Origin: JACCYQ01 sp036675565
Lineage (GTDB): Bacteria > Bacteroidota > Bacteroidia > Chitinophagales > Chitinophagaceae
Direction: 5' to 3'
Length of the DNA stretch: 56,050 nucleotides
Assembly: GCA_036675565.1 (NCBI GenBank)
Contig: JAKFER010000175.1
Coordinates: forward strand, 1 to 56,050
The notes below the pieces were generated by a model. That model worked only from the letters and a program-made list of their open reading frames with translations, had not been told where the DNA came from and ran no database searches. Positions 7,914 to 15,952 of this stretch are shown one piece after another (within the stretch, counting starts at the first letter, position 1; every line of letters begins with the position of its first letter). A program made the translations under genes and the position numbers.

Positions 7914-8549
7914 TTATAATAAGTCATGCTCCCTGGCATAATTCAAAAGACCAACCACTGTTTTGACGCCGGTTTTCCGGCCTATATTTTTTCGATGGGT
8001 CTCTACAGTATGTTCAGATAAAAATAATTGTTTACTAATTTCAGCAGTACTCAATTCCTGTGCAATTAAACGGATGATCTCAATTTCCCTTGGAGAGAGC
8101 GGGCTATTCTTTTCGGCTGCCTGTCTGCGTTGACTTGCCCTGGCATAGTTTGCTTTTATGGATTGCTGAATATATTGGTTGCCTGCCATTACATGTTCAA
8201 TGGCCAAAAACAATTCATCCTGCTTAACGTTTTTTAATAAGTACCCCATAGCACCAGCATCAAGCATAAAAGTAATATGCTGCATGCTATCATGCATGGA
8301 TAATACTATTACCCTGGTCAGCGGAAATTGATTTGTAATGCGCTTCGTTAATTCCAACCCTGAAATTTCTCCCATACTTATGTCTGTAATTACAAGTTCG
8401 GGTTTGTGTTGCCGGATCAGTTCTTCGGCAATCGTTGCAGAAGATGCTTTACCCACAACTTGAATTTGGGGGCATTCATTTAAAATAGATTCGATGCCAT
8501 CCATCAGAATATCGTGGTCGTCAACTAATATAATTTTTACTTTTTCCAA
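7914..8549 (-). CDS. LuxR/NarL-family response regulator
   Basis: This is a DNA-binding output protein of a two-component system. The receiver domain (residues ~4-120) has the acidic pair DDHD at 10-13 and the phosphoacceptor Asp56 (VITDISMG), with Ser103-region and Lys125-region motifs typical of the fold (LSMHDS, LLKNVKQDEL). The C-terminal LuxR helix-turn-helix is LSPREIEIIRLIAQELSTAE ... SEHTVETHRKNIGRKTGV. Length 211 is standard. It lies 2 bp after the sensor kinase on the same strand, so the two are certainly co-transcribed and functionally paired. Target genes are unknown; the DUF4214-like gene 99 bp downstream is a candidate. Confidence 0.93.
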   Translation of the reverse strand: MEKVKIILVDDHDILMDGIESILNECPQIQVVGKASSATIAEELIRQHKPELVITDISMGEISGLELTKRITNQFPLTRVIVLSMHDSMQHITFMLDAGAMGYLLKNVKQDELFLAIEHVMAGNQYIQQSIKANYARASQRRQAAEKNSPLSPREIEIIRLIAQELSTAEISKQLFLSEHTVETHRKNIGRKTGVKTVVGLLNYAREHDLL

Positions 8550-8551
8550 AT

Positions 8552-10489
8552 TTAAATGGCTTTAAAAAATGTATTTGTTAATACGGATCTTTGAATTTTT
8601 AAAATAATCGTAGTTCCTTTTCCTGGCATACTGTCAATCTTCATTTCACCATCATATAATGCAATGCGGTGTTCCAGGTTTTTTATTCCCAACCCATAGA
8701 CGGCCTCATGTGGTAGAAAGCCAATTCCATTGTCTTCTATCATTAATTCAACATCATCCTGGTTAAAATTTAATTGTACAATTACCTGGCTGGCATGAGC
8801 GTGTTTTAAAATATTAGTACAAAGTTCCTGGAAGCACCGATACATGGTAAGCGATACCATTTCATTTGTAAGTGGTTCTTCAATATGTGTAAAGAGCGTG
8901 AAAACAGTTTTTTCGTTGGCATCGTTTAGCCTGTCTATTGCTTGCTCCAAAGCTTTTACCAAACCATAATGCAATAGTAGTTCCGGTGTAACCTGGTGTG
9001 ATAGATTTCGTACTTCCATACCTGCCTGGTTAATGAGTTCATCTACTTTATCAAATGAATGATTGTCATTTCTCGCCTTATTTAATTGCATAGATGCAGC
9101 AGCTAATGTCTGACCCACACCATCATGCAGATCACCTGCAATGCGTCTTCGCTCTTTTTCTTCCGCTTCTATCACCGCCATGGTTCGTTTCTTTTGTTCT
9201 TTAAGTTGAGCAAGTGCAAACCGGGTATTATATCGGCTCTTCATTAATTTAGAAATATACACACCTGAAGCAATCAATAAAATCAACCCGGAAACCAGGG
9301 CAACCAACCATTTCTGTTGCGTATTGTTGCGAAGTTTTGTTTCCAGGTTATCTTTTTTTAATTGAAGATTTTCAGCTGTTTTCTTCTGTGTTTCATATTG
9401 TACCTGCATTTGGGCAAACGCCTGGTTATAATGTTCATTTGATGAACTATCTTTTTGTATCAATAACTTTCTAAGATAAGCGGATGCATTTTTATAATCA
9501 CCTGTTGCTTCGTAGGCGGATGACAAAGATTTAAAGGCTGCAGAAAGTTTTAATTGGTTGTCAATTTCTGAACTTATTGCTTCGGCCTTTTTTGCCCATA
9601 AGATGGCTTCACCAGGCTGATCATTCATCATATACAGATCGGCCAATTCCAAGTAATCCGAAGCGAGCATTGAGGGATCAGAAATTTTTTCTCTTTCAAT
9701 TGCTGCTTCTTTTAAAATAGATATTGCTTTTTCAATTTTTCCTTGCTGGTAATTGCTTCTTGCTAAAATGTTCAATCCATTGGCAAGATCAATACTGCTT
9801 TTTTTGTTACGTGCAGCTATTATTCCTTTTTCTGCAAACGTTTCAGCCAGCTTAAACTCCCCTAGAGTATTATAACAAGATGCGATGTTGCATAATAAAA
9901 CAGCTCTGTGCTCATAATTCTCTAATGGATTTAATTTAAGTACTTCATTAAAAAAATGAATGGCATGGGTAGGTTTGCCATCCTCCATATAAGCCCAGCC
10001 TATGCTAATTAGTGTATTTGTCTGGCTGGTTTCATCATTTCTTTCTTTAGCAATATTGAGTGCTTTTTTAAAGTTTTCCAACGCTTTCCCAAATGCTGTT
10101 TTTTTTACAAAACATTGTCCTTTTAATATATAAAATTTTACTAACGCTGTATCAGTATGGATATCATCGATATGATTTAGCGCACTGTCAATACTTTTGA
10201 TGGTAATATCAGCTGGATTGTTCCTGTAACTACGCCAAGCTTTAAAAAAAATACTTTGAATAATTCCGTGTCGATGTTGTTGATCCAAAGATTGCTGTTC
10301 TAAAGCGGCTATCATTTGCGTCGCAATGCTATCATTGCTACGCATCATAGCAGGCAAATTGATTATAAGAGAATCTATGGAACTATTGAAGGAAGCTTGC
10401 TGCGCTGTTGCCGGGCAATAATTATAGCATAATAATATGAGGATGATGATAATCCTTTTTCTGAGAATGTTTCTATATGAATACTTCAT
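8552..10489 (-). CDS. TPR-containing sensor histidine kinase (HisKA_3 type)
   Basis: This membrane sensor kinase phosphorylates the adjacent response regulator. Residues ~11-30 are an N-terminal signal or membrane segment. From ~80 to 350 there is an array of tetratricopeptide repeats, expected to be periplasmic and to sense a peptide or partner protein. A coiled coil (~355-390) leads to a transmembrane helix (~394-416). The HisKA_3 motif ERRRIAGDLHDGVGQTLAAA places the phosphorylated His at 455. The ATPase domain has an ELCTNILKHA N-box and DNGIGF. This NarX/DesK-like kinase with TPR input is common in Bacteroidota. The ligand is unknown. Confidence 0.92.
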   Translation of the reverse strand: MKYSYRNILRKRIIIILILLCYNYCPATAQQASFNSSIDSLIINLPAMMRSNDSIATQMIAALEQQSLDQQHRHGIIQSIFFKAWRSYRNNPADITIKSIDSALNHIDDIHTDTALVKFYILKGQCFVKKTAFGKALENFKKALNIAKERNDETSQTNTLISIGWAYMEDGKPTHAIHFFNEVLKLNPLENYEHRAVLLCNIASCYNTLGEFKLAETFAEKGIIAARNKKSSIDLANGLNILARSNYQQGKIEKAISILKEAAIEREKISDPSMLASDYLELADLYMMNDQPGEAILWAKKAEAISSEIDNQLKLSAAFKSLSSAYEATGDYKNASAYLRKLLIQKDSSSNEHYNQAFAQMQVQYETQKKTAENLQLKKDNLETKLRNNTQQKWLVALVSGLILLIASGVYISKLMKSRYNTRFALAQLKEQKKRTMAVIEAEEKERRRIAGDLHDGVGQTLAAASMQLNKARNDNHSFDKVDELINQAGMEVRNLSHQVTPELLLHYGLVKALEQAIDRLNDANEKTVFTLFTHIEEPLTNEMVSLTMYRCFQELCTNILKHAHASQVIVQLNFNQDDVELMIEDNGIGFLPHEAVYGLGIKNLEHRIALYDGEMKIDSMPGKGTTIILKIQRSVLTNTFFKAI

Positions 10490-10767
10490 TTTTTACAGGG
10501 CAGATAGGCAATTAGGTTGCTAATGTATTAAATATTGTAAAAAGATTAAATTCTTAACCAGGAAAAACAAATTTCAACTGGTTAATATCCAATTCTTTTC
10601 GGTAGTTTATTGCACCTAAGATCATAGTATTATGTTATAAACCTGTTCTTCCTCAGGCAATGGTGTAATAATGTGTTATCTTTACTAGTATCTGGAGAAA
10701 GCTGGCAAGATTCAACAGTTTAGAACAAAATTTCTACACAATTTTTAAAACAAAATATTAATCATTT

Positions 10768-11211
10768 ATGGCAGAAACCTGGGAAAAAAAAGAGCGTAAA
10801 AAGAAAAAAGATCAAAAGAAAAAAGAGAAAGCTGAAAAAAAGCTTGAACGTAAAGAAAATAGTCAGAACGGCAATTCAGAAAGTATGTATGCATACCTGG
10901 ATGAGAATGGTAATTTATCCGCAACTCCTCCTGATCCAAAGAAAAAGATTGTTGTGAATGCTGAGGATATCAATATTGGCGTGCCTAAACATGAACCAGT
11001 TAATCCAGAAGACCTGATACGCAAAGGAATTGTTACATTCTTTAATGATTCCAAAGGATATGGTTTTATTAAAGATATGGTGAGCCAGGAAAGTGTTTTT
11101 GTGCACATCAATTCTTTAACAGAACAGATCAAAGAGAATAATAAGGTAACCTTTGAAGTAGAAATGGGACCAAAGGGTGCCAATGCGGTCAATGTCAAAT
11201 TAGCGAAGTAA
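10768..11211 (+). CDS. Cold-shock domain protein with Lys/Glu-rich N-terminal tail
   Basis: This is a predicted RNA/DNA-binding protein. The C-terminal ~65 residues form a cold-shock domain: GIVTFFNDSKGYGFIK contains RNP1, and SVFVHINSL contains RNP2. The first ~33 residues are almost entirely Lys, Glu and Arg (KERKKKKDQKKKEKAEKK), followed by a low-complexity linker with a YAYLDENGNLS segment. A classical CspA is ~70 residues, so this 147-residue form has an added basic tail that could increase nucleic-acid affinity or bind ribosomes. It is monocistronic, preceded by a long A+T-rich leader and followed by a clear terminator. Confidence 0.88.
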   Translation: MAETWEKKERKKKKDQKKKEKAEKKLERKENSQNGNSESMYAYLDENGNLSATPPDPKKKIVVNAEDINIGVPKHEPVNPEDLIRKGIVTFFNDSKGYGFIKDMVSQESVFVHINSLTEQIKENNKVTFEVEMGPKGANAVNVKLAK

Positions 11212-11269
11212 TATCTAACAAATTTTCTTTTTTCTAATCCCGGTATTTCCATTTAATCAATAAAATTTC

Positions 11270-11302
11270 AGCCTTATAAGTCAAACTTGTAAGGCTTTTT
11301 TA
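11270..11302 (+). terminator. Terminator of the cold-shock gene
   Basis: An 11-bp stem (11270-11280 with 11286-11296, one G-T wobble) with a 5-base loop is followed by a run of T residues to 11301. Confidence 0.88.
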
Positions 11303-11443
11303 ATTTATGAATTGTTTTATGCGATTTTTTTTTCGGTTATGTAAGATGTTAGCAAGTAGAATGATTCCATCTATTGCCTGATCAGATTTTCCATATTATA
11401 TTTACTTTTTGGATATTTTTTACACTTAGTCACCACCGTAACC

Positions 11444-12481
11444 ATGAAAAATCTTGCTTTCATAATAGCAATAGCTTCCACTGTTCATTTAAACGCTCAA
11501 ACCGTTTTCTTCAAATCCGACAATAAATTCTCAGCAGAGAATATGAAAGATTTTTATGCCTCTGTCAATATACAGGAAAACATCGTTTTATTTAATGCGC
11601 CGGATTACCAGCTCTACGCATTTGATAAAAAGAATGGCAGACTTGATTGGACATATGATTTGAAATGGAAATCGGATACTCCTCCATTTTTTGTTGGTGA
11701 TTATATTTGGGCAAATACAAATACAGGGACTTTACAATTAAATAAAACCACTGGCAAACTTGATAAAGAACTTGGTTTTGAAAGAGTGGACACCAGGCCT
11801 TTTATAAAAAACGATATTTTATATGCTACCGGCATTTATGATGGAGGCGTTTTATTTGCCTATGATATAAATAATGATTCTGTTCTCTGGCATCGGTTCC
11901 TGGCACATGGTTGCAGTGTGGAACCTTATTACATGGATGAAAAAATTATCGCCAATGGTGAAGGCGAGCAATGGCTGGATGTATCTTACAACGGGTCAAT
12001 TGTCAGCGGATGTGAAATGGAAGATGGAGCTTTTCCTGAGCAACTTCCTTGTATTAAAAGATTCATGGCACTTACGCATGATCAGAAGGAGATCAAAGGA
12101 AAACTGGCAAAAAAAATTGAAGGCACTGAATATAATCAACCAGTATTTTATCACACAACCGATCATACACTGGCTTTCAATGATGGAAAATTATTTGTAA
12201 TTGGAAAAAAACTGAAGTTGAAGTCAGAAACTTCATTGCACACATTTTCCGATAGTTTGCAAGACATTTCCAATGGCCAAATTTTAAAAGCGGATAAAGA
12301 ATTGATTTGGTTGATGTACAATGAGCACCTGGTTATATTCAATTATATTAAAAGGAAACCGGTGAAAATAATGGATCTGCGAAAATGGGCTCCGCATAAT
12401 CCAATAATGGATGAAAATCGCCTGTGGTTAATATCCCGGAATGATGGATTACTTTATGGGCTTACCATTTATATAGGATGA
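11444..12481 (+). CDS. Secreted PQQ-like beta-propeller protein, function unknown
   Basis: This is a predicted exported protein of 345 residues. Residues 1-19 form a signal peptide (ends LNAQ). The rest shows repeats resembling the PQQ-type propeller blade: LYAFDKKNGRLDWTYDL, LQLNKTTGKLDKELGF, LFAYDINNDSVLWHRFL, each with a strand, a (D/N)-x-x-(N/T)-G/D turn and a Trp or Leu. There are no residues indicating a PQQ enzyme, so it is more likely a binding or scaffold propeller. It is convergent with the LRR gene downstream (21-base gap) and seems monocistronic. I do not recognise a specific family. Confidence 0.65.
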   Translation: MKNLAFIIAIASTVHLNAQTVFFKSDNKFSAENMKDFYASVNIQENIVLFNAPDYQLYAFDKKNGRLDWTYDLKWKSDTPPFFVGDYIWANTNTGTLQLNKTTGKLDKELGFERVDTRPFIKNDILYATGIYDGGVLFAYDINNDSVLWHRFLAHGCSVEPYYMDEKIIANGEGEQWLDVSYNGSIVSGCEMEDGAFPEQLPCIKRFMALTHDQKEIKGKLAKKIEGTEYNQPVFYHTTDHTLAFNDGKLFVIGKKLKLKSETSLHTFSDSLQDISNGQILKADKELIWLMYNEHLVIFNYIKRKPVKIMDLRKWAPHNPIMDENRLWLISRNDGLLYGLTIYIG

Positions 12482-12502
12482 ATTTTAAACCATAAAACTG
12501 AC

Positions 12503-13024
12503 TTAATAAAGGCTTATGATTTGATGGTTAACAATAAATTCACAATGGGGTAATTCATTCCCGATCGGACTTAAAATCTCCCTTACAGTTTCCTTGTCTA
12601 AGTCTGATGAAACTAATATTGTCTTTAAATTATTCAATCCACTTAATTTGACCAGGTGTTCAATTGTTATACCGGTTCCCCCAACGTGTAAAAGTTCCAG
12701 GCTGGTCATTTGATTTAAATAATCCAGGCTTTCATTATCAATCAAACTGCAGGCTTTTAACCTTAGTTCTTTTAAACTTTCAAGCTTTGTGAGATGTAAA
12801 ACGCCTTCATTCGTAATTTCGTTTTCATCCAAATCAAGCATATCGATCGACTTCACAACAGAAACCATTTTCTTCAACCAATAATCATTTATCCCAGCAT
12901 CTTTACAGCGAAAATGTTTAATATGAGCAGGTATTTCTTCCACATCATCAGGCAGGCGAGCATAAAATCGAAGACTTGCCCAAAATCTCTTTTCTTTTAA
13001 TTTTTCTAATTTTTTCTTTCTCAA
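12503..13024 (-). CDS. Small leucine-rich-repeat protein
   Basis: A 173-residue protein, probably cytoplasmic: there is no signal peptide, and the N-terminus is very basic (MRKKKLEKLKEKRFW). Residues ~60-150 contain three to four leucine-rich repeats with the L-x-x-L-x-L/(N/C) pattern: IDMLDLDENEITNEGVLHL, LKELRLKACSLI, LELLHVGGTGIT, LKTILVSSDL. Such LRRs mediate protein contacts; no specific partner can be named. It is a stand-alone gene on the reverse strand. Confidence 0.65.
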   Translation of the reverse strand: MRKKKLEKLKEKRFWASLRFYARLPDDVEEIPAHIKHFRCKDAGINDYWLKKMVSVVKSIDMLDLDENEITNEGVLHLTKLESLKELRLKACSLIDNESLDYLNQMTSLELLHVGGTGITIEHLVKLSGLNNLKTILVSSDLDKETVREILSPIGNELPHCEFIVNHQIISLY

Positions 13025-13063
13025 TTTTTTTATTTCCAGTTATTATTTAAATATAAACTCAAA

Positions 13064-13071
13064 CAAACATA
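13064..13071 (-). promoter_or_regulatory. -7 promoter element of the LRR gene
   Basis: Read on the reverse strand the sequence is TATGTTTG (TAnnTTTG), 39 bases before the ATG of the LRR gene. There is no clear -33 box. Confidence 0.35.
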
Positions 13072-13120
13072 AAAGGATTGTGTCAGAAATTGATGCGGTT
13101 TGATCTATTACTTGAAATTT

Positions 13121-13169
13121 TACATGACAAAAATCATATAGAAGTACTTTAATACTTTTATTACTTTTA
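13121..13169 (+). promoter_or_regulatory. Candidate regulated promoter of the Ric gene
   Basis: TACATGA (13121-13127) and TCATATA (13134-13140) form a 6-of-7 inverted repeat with a 6-base spacer, of the size expected for a CRP/FNR-family or similar dimer. Three tandem boxes TACTTT follow at 13145, 13153 and 13162, each followed by (A/T)A and so resembling TAnnTTT-type -7 elements 8-9 bases apart. The dyad would lie about 45 bases upstream of a start from the last box. The sequence is not a canonical FNR site, so the regulator is unknown. Confidence 0.3.
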
Positions 13170-13198
13170 CATCTTTAAATCATTTTAAACTGAATTAT

Positions 13199-14437
13199 AT
13201 GCAAGCGGTAGAAGAAAAATTATTAAATGTAAGCCTGCTGGAACCCAAATTAAAACATCCCACTGTTTTCAGCTGGTTTGATGCGCTGGAGGTTGGTGAA
13301 TCATTTACTTTATTAAATGACCATGACCCCATTCCCCTGTTTTATGAAATGAAAGCTGAAAGGGGAGAAGTTTTCAACTGGAATAAAATTGAAAATGGTC
13401 CGGAAGTGTGGCGGGTTGAAATCACTAAGACAAAAGGAACATCTTCAGATGTAGAAACGATAAAAAATGAAGAGCACAGTGAAAAACAGGAGGATGAAAT
13501 TTTTACATTGAATGTTACTTTGCTAGAGCCTCGGTTAAAACATCCAACCATTTTTAAATATTTTGACCAGTTAAAACCAGGTGAAGCATTTCGCATTTTA
13601 AATGATCATGATCCCAAACCATTGTATTACCAGATGCTGGGCGAAAGAGGAAATATATTTACCTGGGAATACCTGCAAACCGGCCAATGGTTTATTGTAC
13701 AAATAAGAAAAAATGATGCTGCTTCCCAGGAAACTATGGGAGAAATAGCTACCAAAGATCTTCGAAAAGCAGAAGTCTTTAAAAAATATGGCCTGGATTT
13801 TTGTTGTGGTGGAAAGAAGACAGTAAAAGAAGCCTGCGAAGAAAAAGGATTGAATGTTGCCCAGGTGGAAGCTGAATTAAACCAGGCTGTTTCAAATCCT
13901 ACTTCACGTCCATTGCCATACAACGACTGGAGCCTTGATTTCTTAGCAGATTATATTGTAAATACGCATCACAGTTATGTGCGCAAATCTTTACCTGATC
14001 TTAGAGCTTATGCAGCTAAAGTTGCATCGGTACATGGTGACCGACATCCCGAATTGTTAACTGTAAATAAACTGGTAACAGAAATCAATGCAGAACTCAC
14101 AGATCATATGATGAAGGAAGAACAAATCCTGTTCCCATTCATCAAACAATTAGTGGCTGCCACTCAAAGCAGCCAACCTTTACAGGCTCCGGGTTTTGGA
14201 ACGGTTCAAAATCCAATTAATATGATGGAACATGAACATGAAGCTGTAGGTAATAATCTAGCCGTTATCAGATCAATTACGAATGATTATACCATACCCC
14301 AGGATGCCTGTGCCAGTTATAAGTTGTTATTTAAAATGCTGGATGATTTTGAAGGTGATCTGCATACGCATATTCATTTAGAGAACAATATTCTTTTCCC
14401 AAAGGCTTTGAAGTTGGAAAAAAGTATTAAGAATTAG
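13199..14437 (+). CDS. ric: Iron-sulfur cluster repair di-iron protein (Ric/ScdA/YtfE) with two N-terminal DUF2249 domains
   Basis: Ric proteins restore iron-sulfur clusters damaged by nitric oxide or oxidants, using a hemerythrin-like di-iron centre. This 412-residue version starts with two DUF2249 domains (~10-76 and ~105-170), each with LEP-x-LKHPT-(V/I)-F and LNDHDP-x-PL-(F/Y)-Y. The ScdA N-terminal domain follows (~184-235), with the conserved CCGG at 202-205. The C-terminal HHE domain (~245-405) has His ligands in THHSY, DHMMKEEQILFPF, MMEHEHEAVG and HIHLENNILFP. The usual length is ~220-240, so the DUF2249 pair is an N-terminal fusion. It heads the block of NO-related genes and is preceded by a possibly regulated promoter. 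Confidence 0.92.
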   Translation: MQAVEEKLLNVSLLEPKLKHPTVFSWFDALEVGESFTLLNDHDPIPLFYEMKAERGEVFNWNKIENGPEVWRVEITKTKGTSSDVETIKNEEHSEKQEDEIFTLNVTLLEPRLKHPTIFKYFDQLKPGEAFRILNDHDPKPLYYQMLGERGNIFTWEYLQTGQWFIVQIRKNDAASQETMGEIATKDLRKAEVFKKYGLDFCCGGKKTVKEACEEKGLNVAQVEAELNQAVSNPTSRPLPYNDWSLDFLADYIVNTHHSYVRKSLPDLRAYAAKVASVHGDRHPELLTVNKLVTEINAELTDHMMKEEQILFPFIKQLVAATQSSQPLQAPGFGTVQNPINMMEHEHEAVGNNLAVIRSITNDYTIPQDACASYKLLFKMLDDFEGDLHTHIHLENNILFPKALKLEKSIKN

Positions 14438-14662
14438 TAGCCATCTTAAAGCGGCCCAGGTTCTTGTTACATGAAATGAGGTATAAGCGATGGTATATCA
14501 ATCGGGATTGTTATTTGGCGAATTCCATATGGCTAAAAAAAAATAACAATAAACATATGAAAGTCAATTAATTTTTGGTGATGAATCATGTGCAAGATCC
14601 TGGATTAAGCCGCTAAAAAAACGGACATTAGGCTGCATTATTTTCAAACGTAAATACTTTCC

Positions 14663-15142
14663 ATGAAAAAAATTACTATCATATTTCTTTGCACAACTAT
14701 TTTGTTGGCATGTGATTCTTCCACCAGCAAGAAGCCTGGCAATAAAGAACATTCACATAATAATGTAGAAAATACTTCAGCAGAAAAACATGCAACGAAT
14801 ATTGAAGGACTTACATTAAACAACGGTGCCAAATGGAATGGGGATGAAGCCACGAATAATAATGTGAAGAACCTGGAAGATATTCTCCACGAGTTTAGAA
14901 CATCTGCCCCTCCGGAAACCAAAGATTATGTTACACTTTCTGATAGCTTGCAAGTTGGATTGAATAAAATGATCGCTGAATGCCGGATGAAAGGTGCAGA
15001 TCATGATGCCTTGCATCAATGGCTTGAACCCCTGATCGGAAAAGTAAAAAATTTGAAAGCCATCGGGCATGTTGAAACAGGAGCAACAGCTACTAACGAT
15101 ATAAAAGAGCATGTACAACTTTACCATGCATTTTTTGAATAA
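14663..15142 (+). CDS. Putative lipoprotein in the nitric-oxide block
   Basis: A 159-residue protein with a lipobox signal (TTILLACDSS; lipid Cys17), so probably tethered in the periplasm or outer membrane. After a linker rich in Ser, His and Asn, residues ~55-155 are predicted helical, with NGAKWNGDEATNNNVKNLEDIL, MIAECRMKGADHDALHQWLEPL and a terminal HVQLYHAFFE. The scattered His, Met and Cys might bind a metal or heme, but no family is recognised. The stop is 2 bases before the next gene, indicating an operon with the DUF1858/DUF2249 protein and the polytopic membrane protein. Confidence 0.7.
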   Translation: MKKITIIFLCTTILLACDSSTSKKPGNKEHSHNNVENTSAEKHATNIEGLTLNNGAKWNGDEATNNNVKNLEDILHEFRTSAPPETKDYVTLSDSLQVGLNKMIAECRMKGADHDALHQWLEPLIGKVKNLKAIGHVETGATATNDIKEHVQLYHAFFE

Positions 15143-15144
15143 TT

Positions 15145-15951
15145 ATGACGATTAACGCAAATACTAAAATTGCACCCATATTAAAAAGCAAGCCCGAAGC
15201 GCTTGAAGCTATTATCAGTTTGAGTCCAAGATTTGAAAAACTTCGCAATCCAATATTAAGAAGGGTGATGGCCGGAAGAACTTCATTGGCGATGGCATCA
15301 AAATTAGGTGGTTGCCAGGTGCAGGATTTTTTTGCAAAATTGGCTCCATTGGGGTTTGAAATTGACACGGAAACTACAGTTATGATTGAAGAAAAAGTTC
15401 CTGTTCCTGCTTTTATCACAAACCTTAGAAAAGAGCAGTTGATCATTCTCGATGTGAGGCCTTTCATTTCCTCTGGCAAGGATCCTTTGAATATTATTTT
15501 AGAAAAAATTAAAGCCATCCAACCGGGCCAGGTGCTAAAGATCATTAACAGTTTTGAACCGACACCTTTAATATTGATGTTGCAGAAAAAAGGCTTTGAA
15601 ACTTATGTTGATGAAATAGAGGATAAATTAATTGAAACTTACTTTTATAAACCACATCAGACCGAAAGTGAAACTCCTGGTGTAATGCCTGGTATTAAGA
15701 CAGATTGGAATAACATCATCAATCAATTTAAAGATAAGCTGGTTGAAGTGGATGTTCGCCATATGGAAATGCCATTACCGATGATGACGATTTTAGAATC
15801 GCTTGAAAAATTACCTGTGCAAAATGCCTTATTCGTTTATCATAAACGCATCCCTGTTTTTTTGTTACCTGAATTAGCTGATCGTGGTTTTGATTACAGA
15901 ATAAATGAAATCACTGACGGTGAAGTTCACCTGATTATTTTTAAAAATTAA
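15145..15951 (+). CDS. DUF1858 + double DUF2249 protein
   Basis: A cytoplasmic 268-residue protein. Residues ~5-65 match DUF1858 (TKIAPILKSKPEALEAI ... GGCQVQDFFAKL), a small helical domain that often accompanies hybrid-cluster or ScdA proteins. Two DUF2249-like halves follow: ~95-165 (IILDVRPF ... PGQVLKIINSFEPTPLILMLQKKGFE) and ~195-265 (LVEVDVRHMEMPLPMMTI ... ALFVYHKRIPVFLLPELADRGF). DUF2249 relates to the TusA-like fold, but here the Cys of sulfur carriers is missing. It is translationally linked to the lipoprotein upstream and the membrane protein downstream (1-base gap). A role in NO or Fe-S stress is inferred from neighbours. Confidence 0.82.
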   Translation: MTINANTKIAPILKSKPEALEAIISLSPRFEKLRNPILRRVMAGRTSLAMASKLGGCQVQDFFAKLAPLGFEIDTETTVMIEEKVPVPAFITNLRKEQLIILDVRPFISSGKDPLNIILEKIKAIQPGQVLKIINSFEPTPLILMLQKKGFETYVDEIEDKLIETYFYKPHQTESETPGVMPGIKTDWNNIINQFKDKLVEVDVRHMEMPLPMMTILESLEKLPVQNALFVYHKRIPVFLLPELADRGFDYRINEITDGEVHLIIFKN

Positions 15952-15952
15952 A

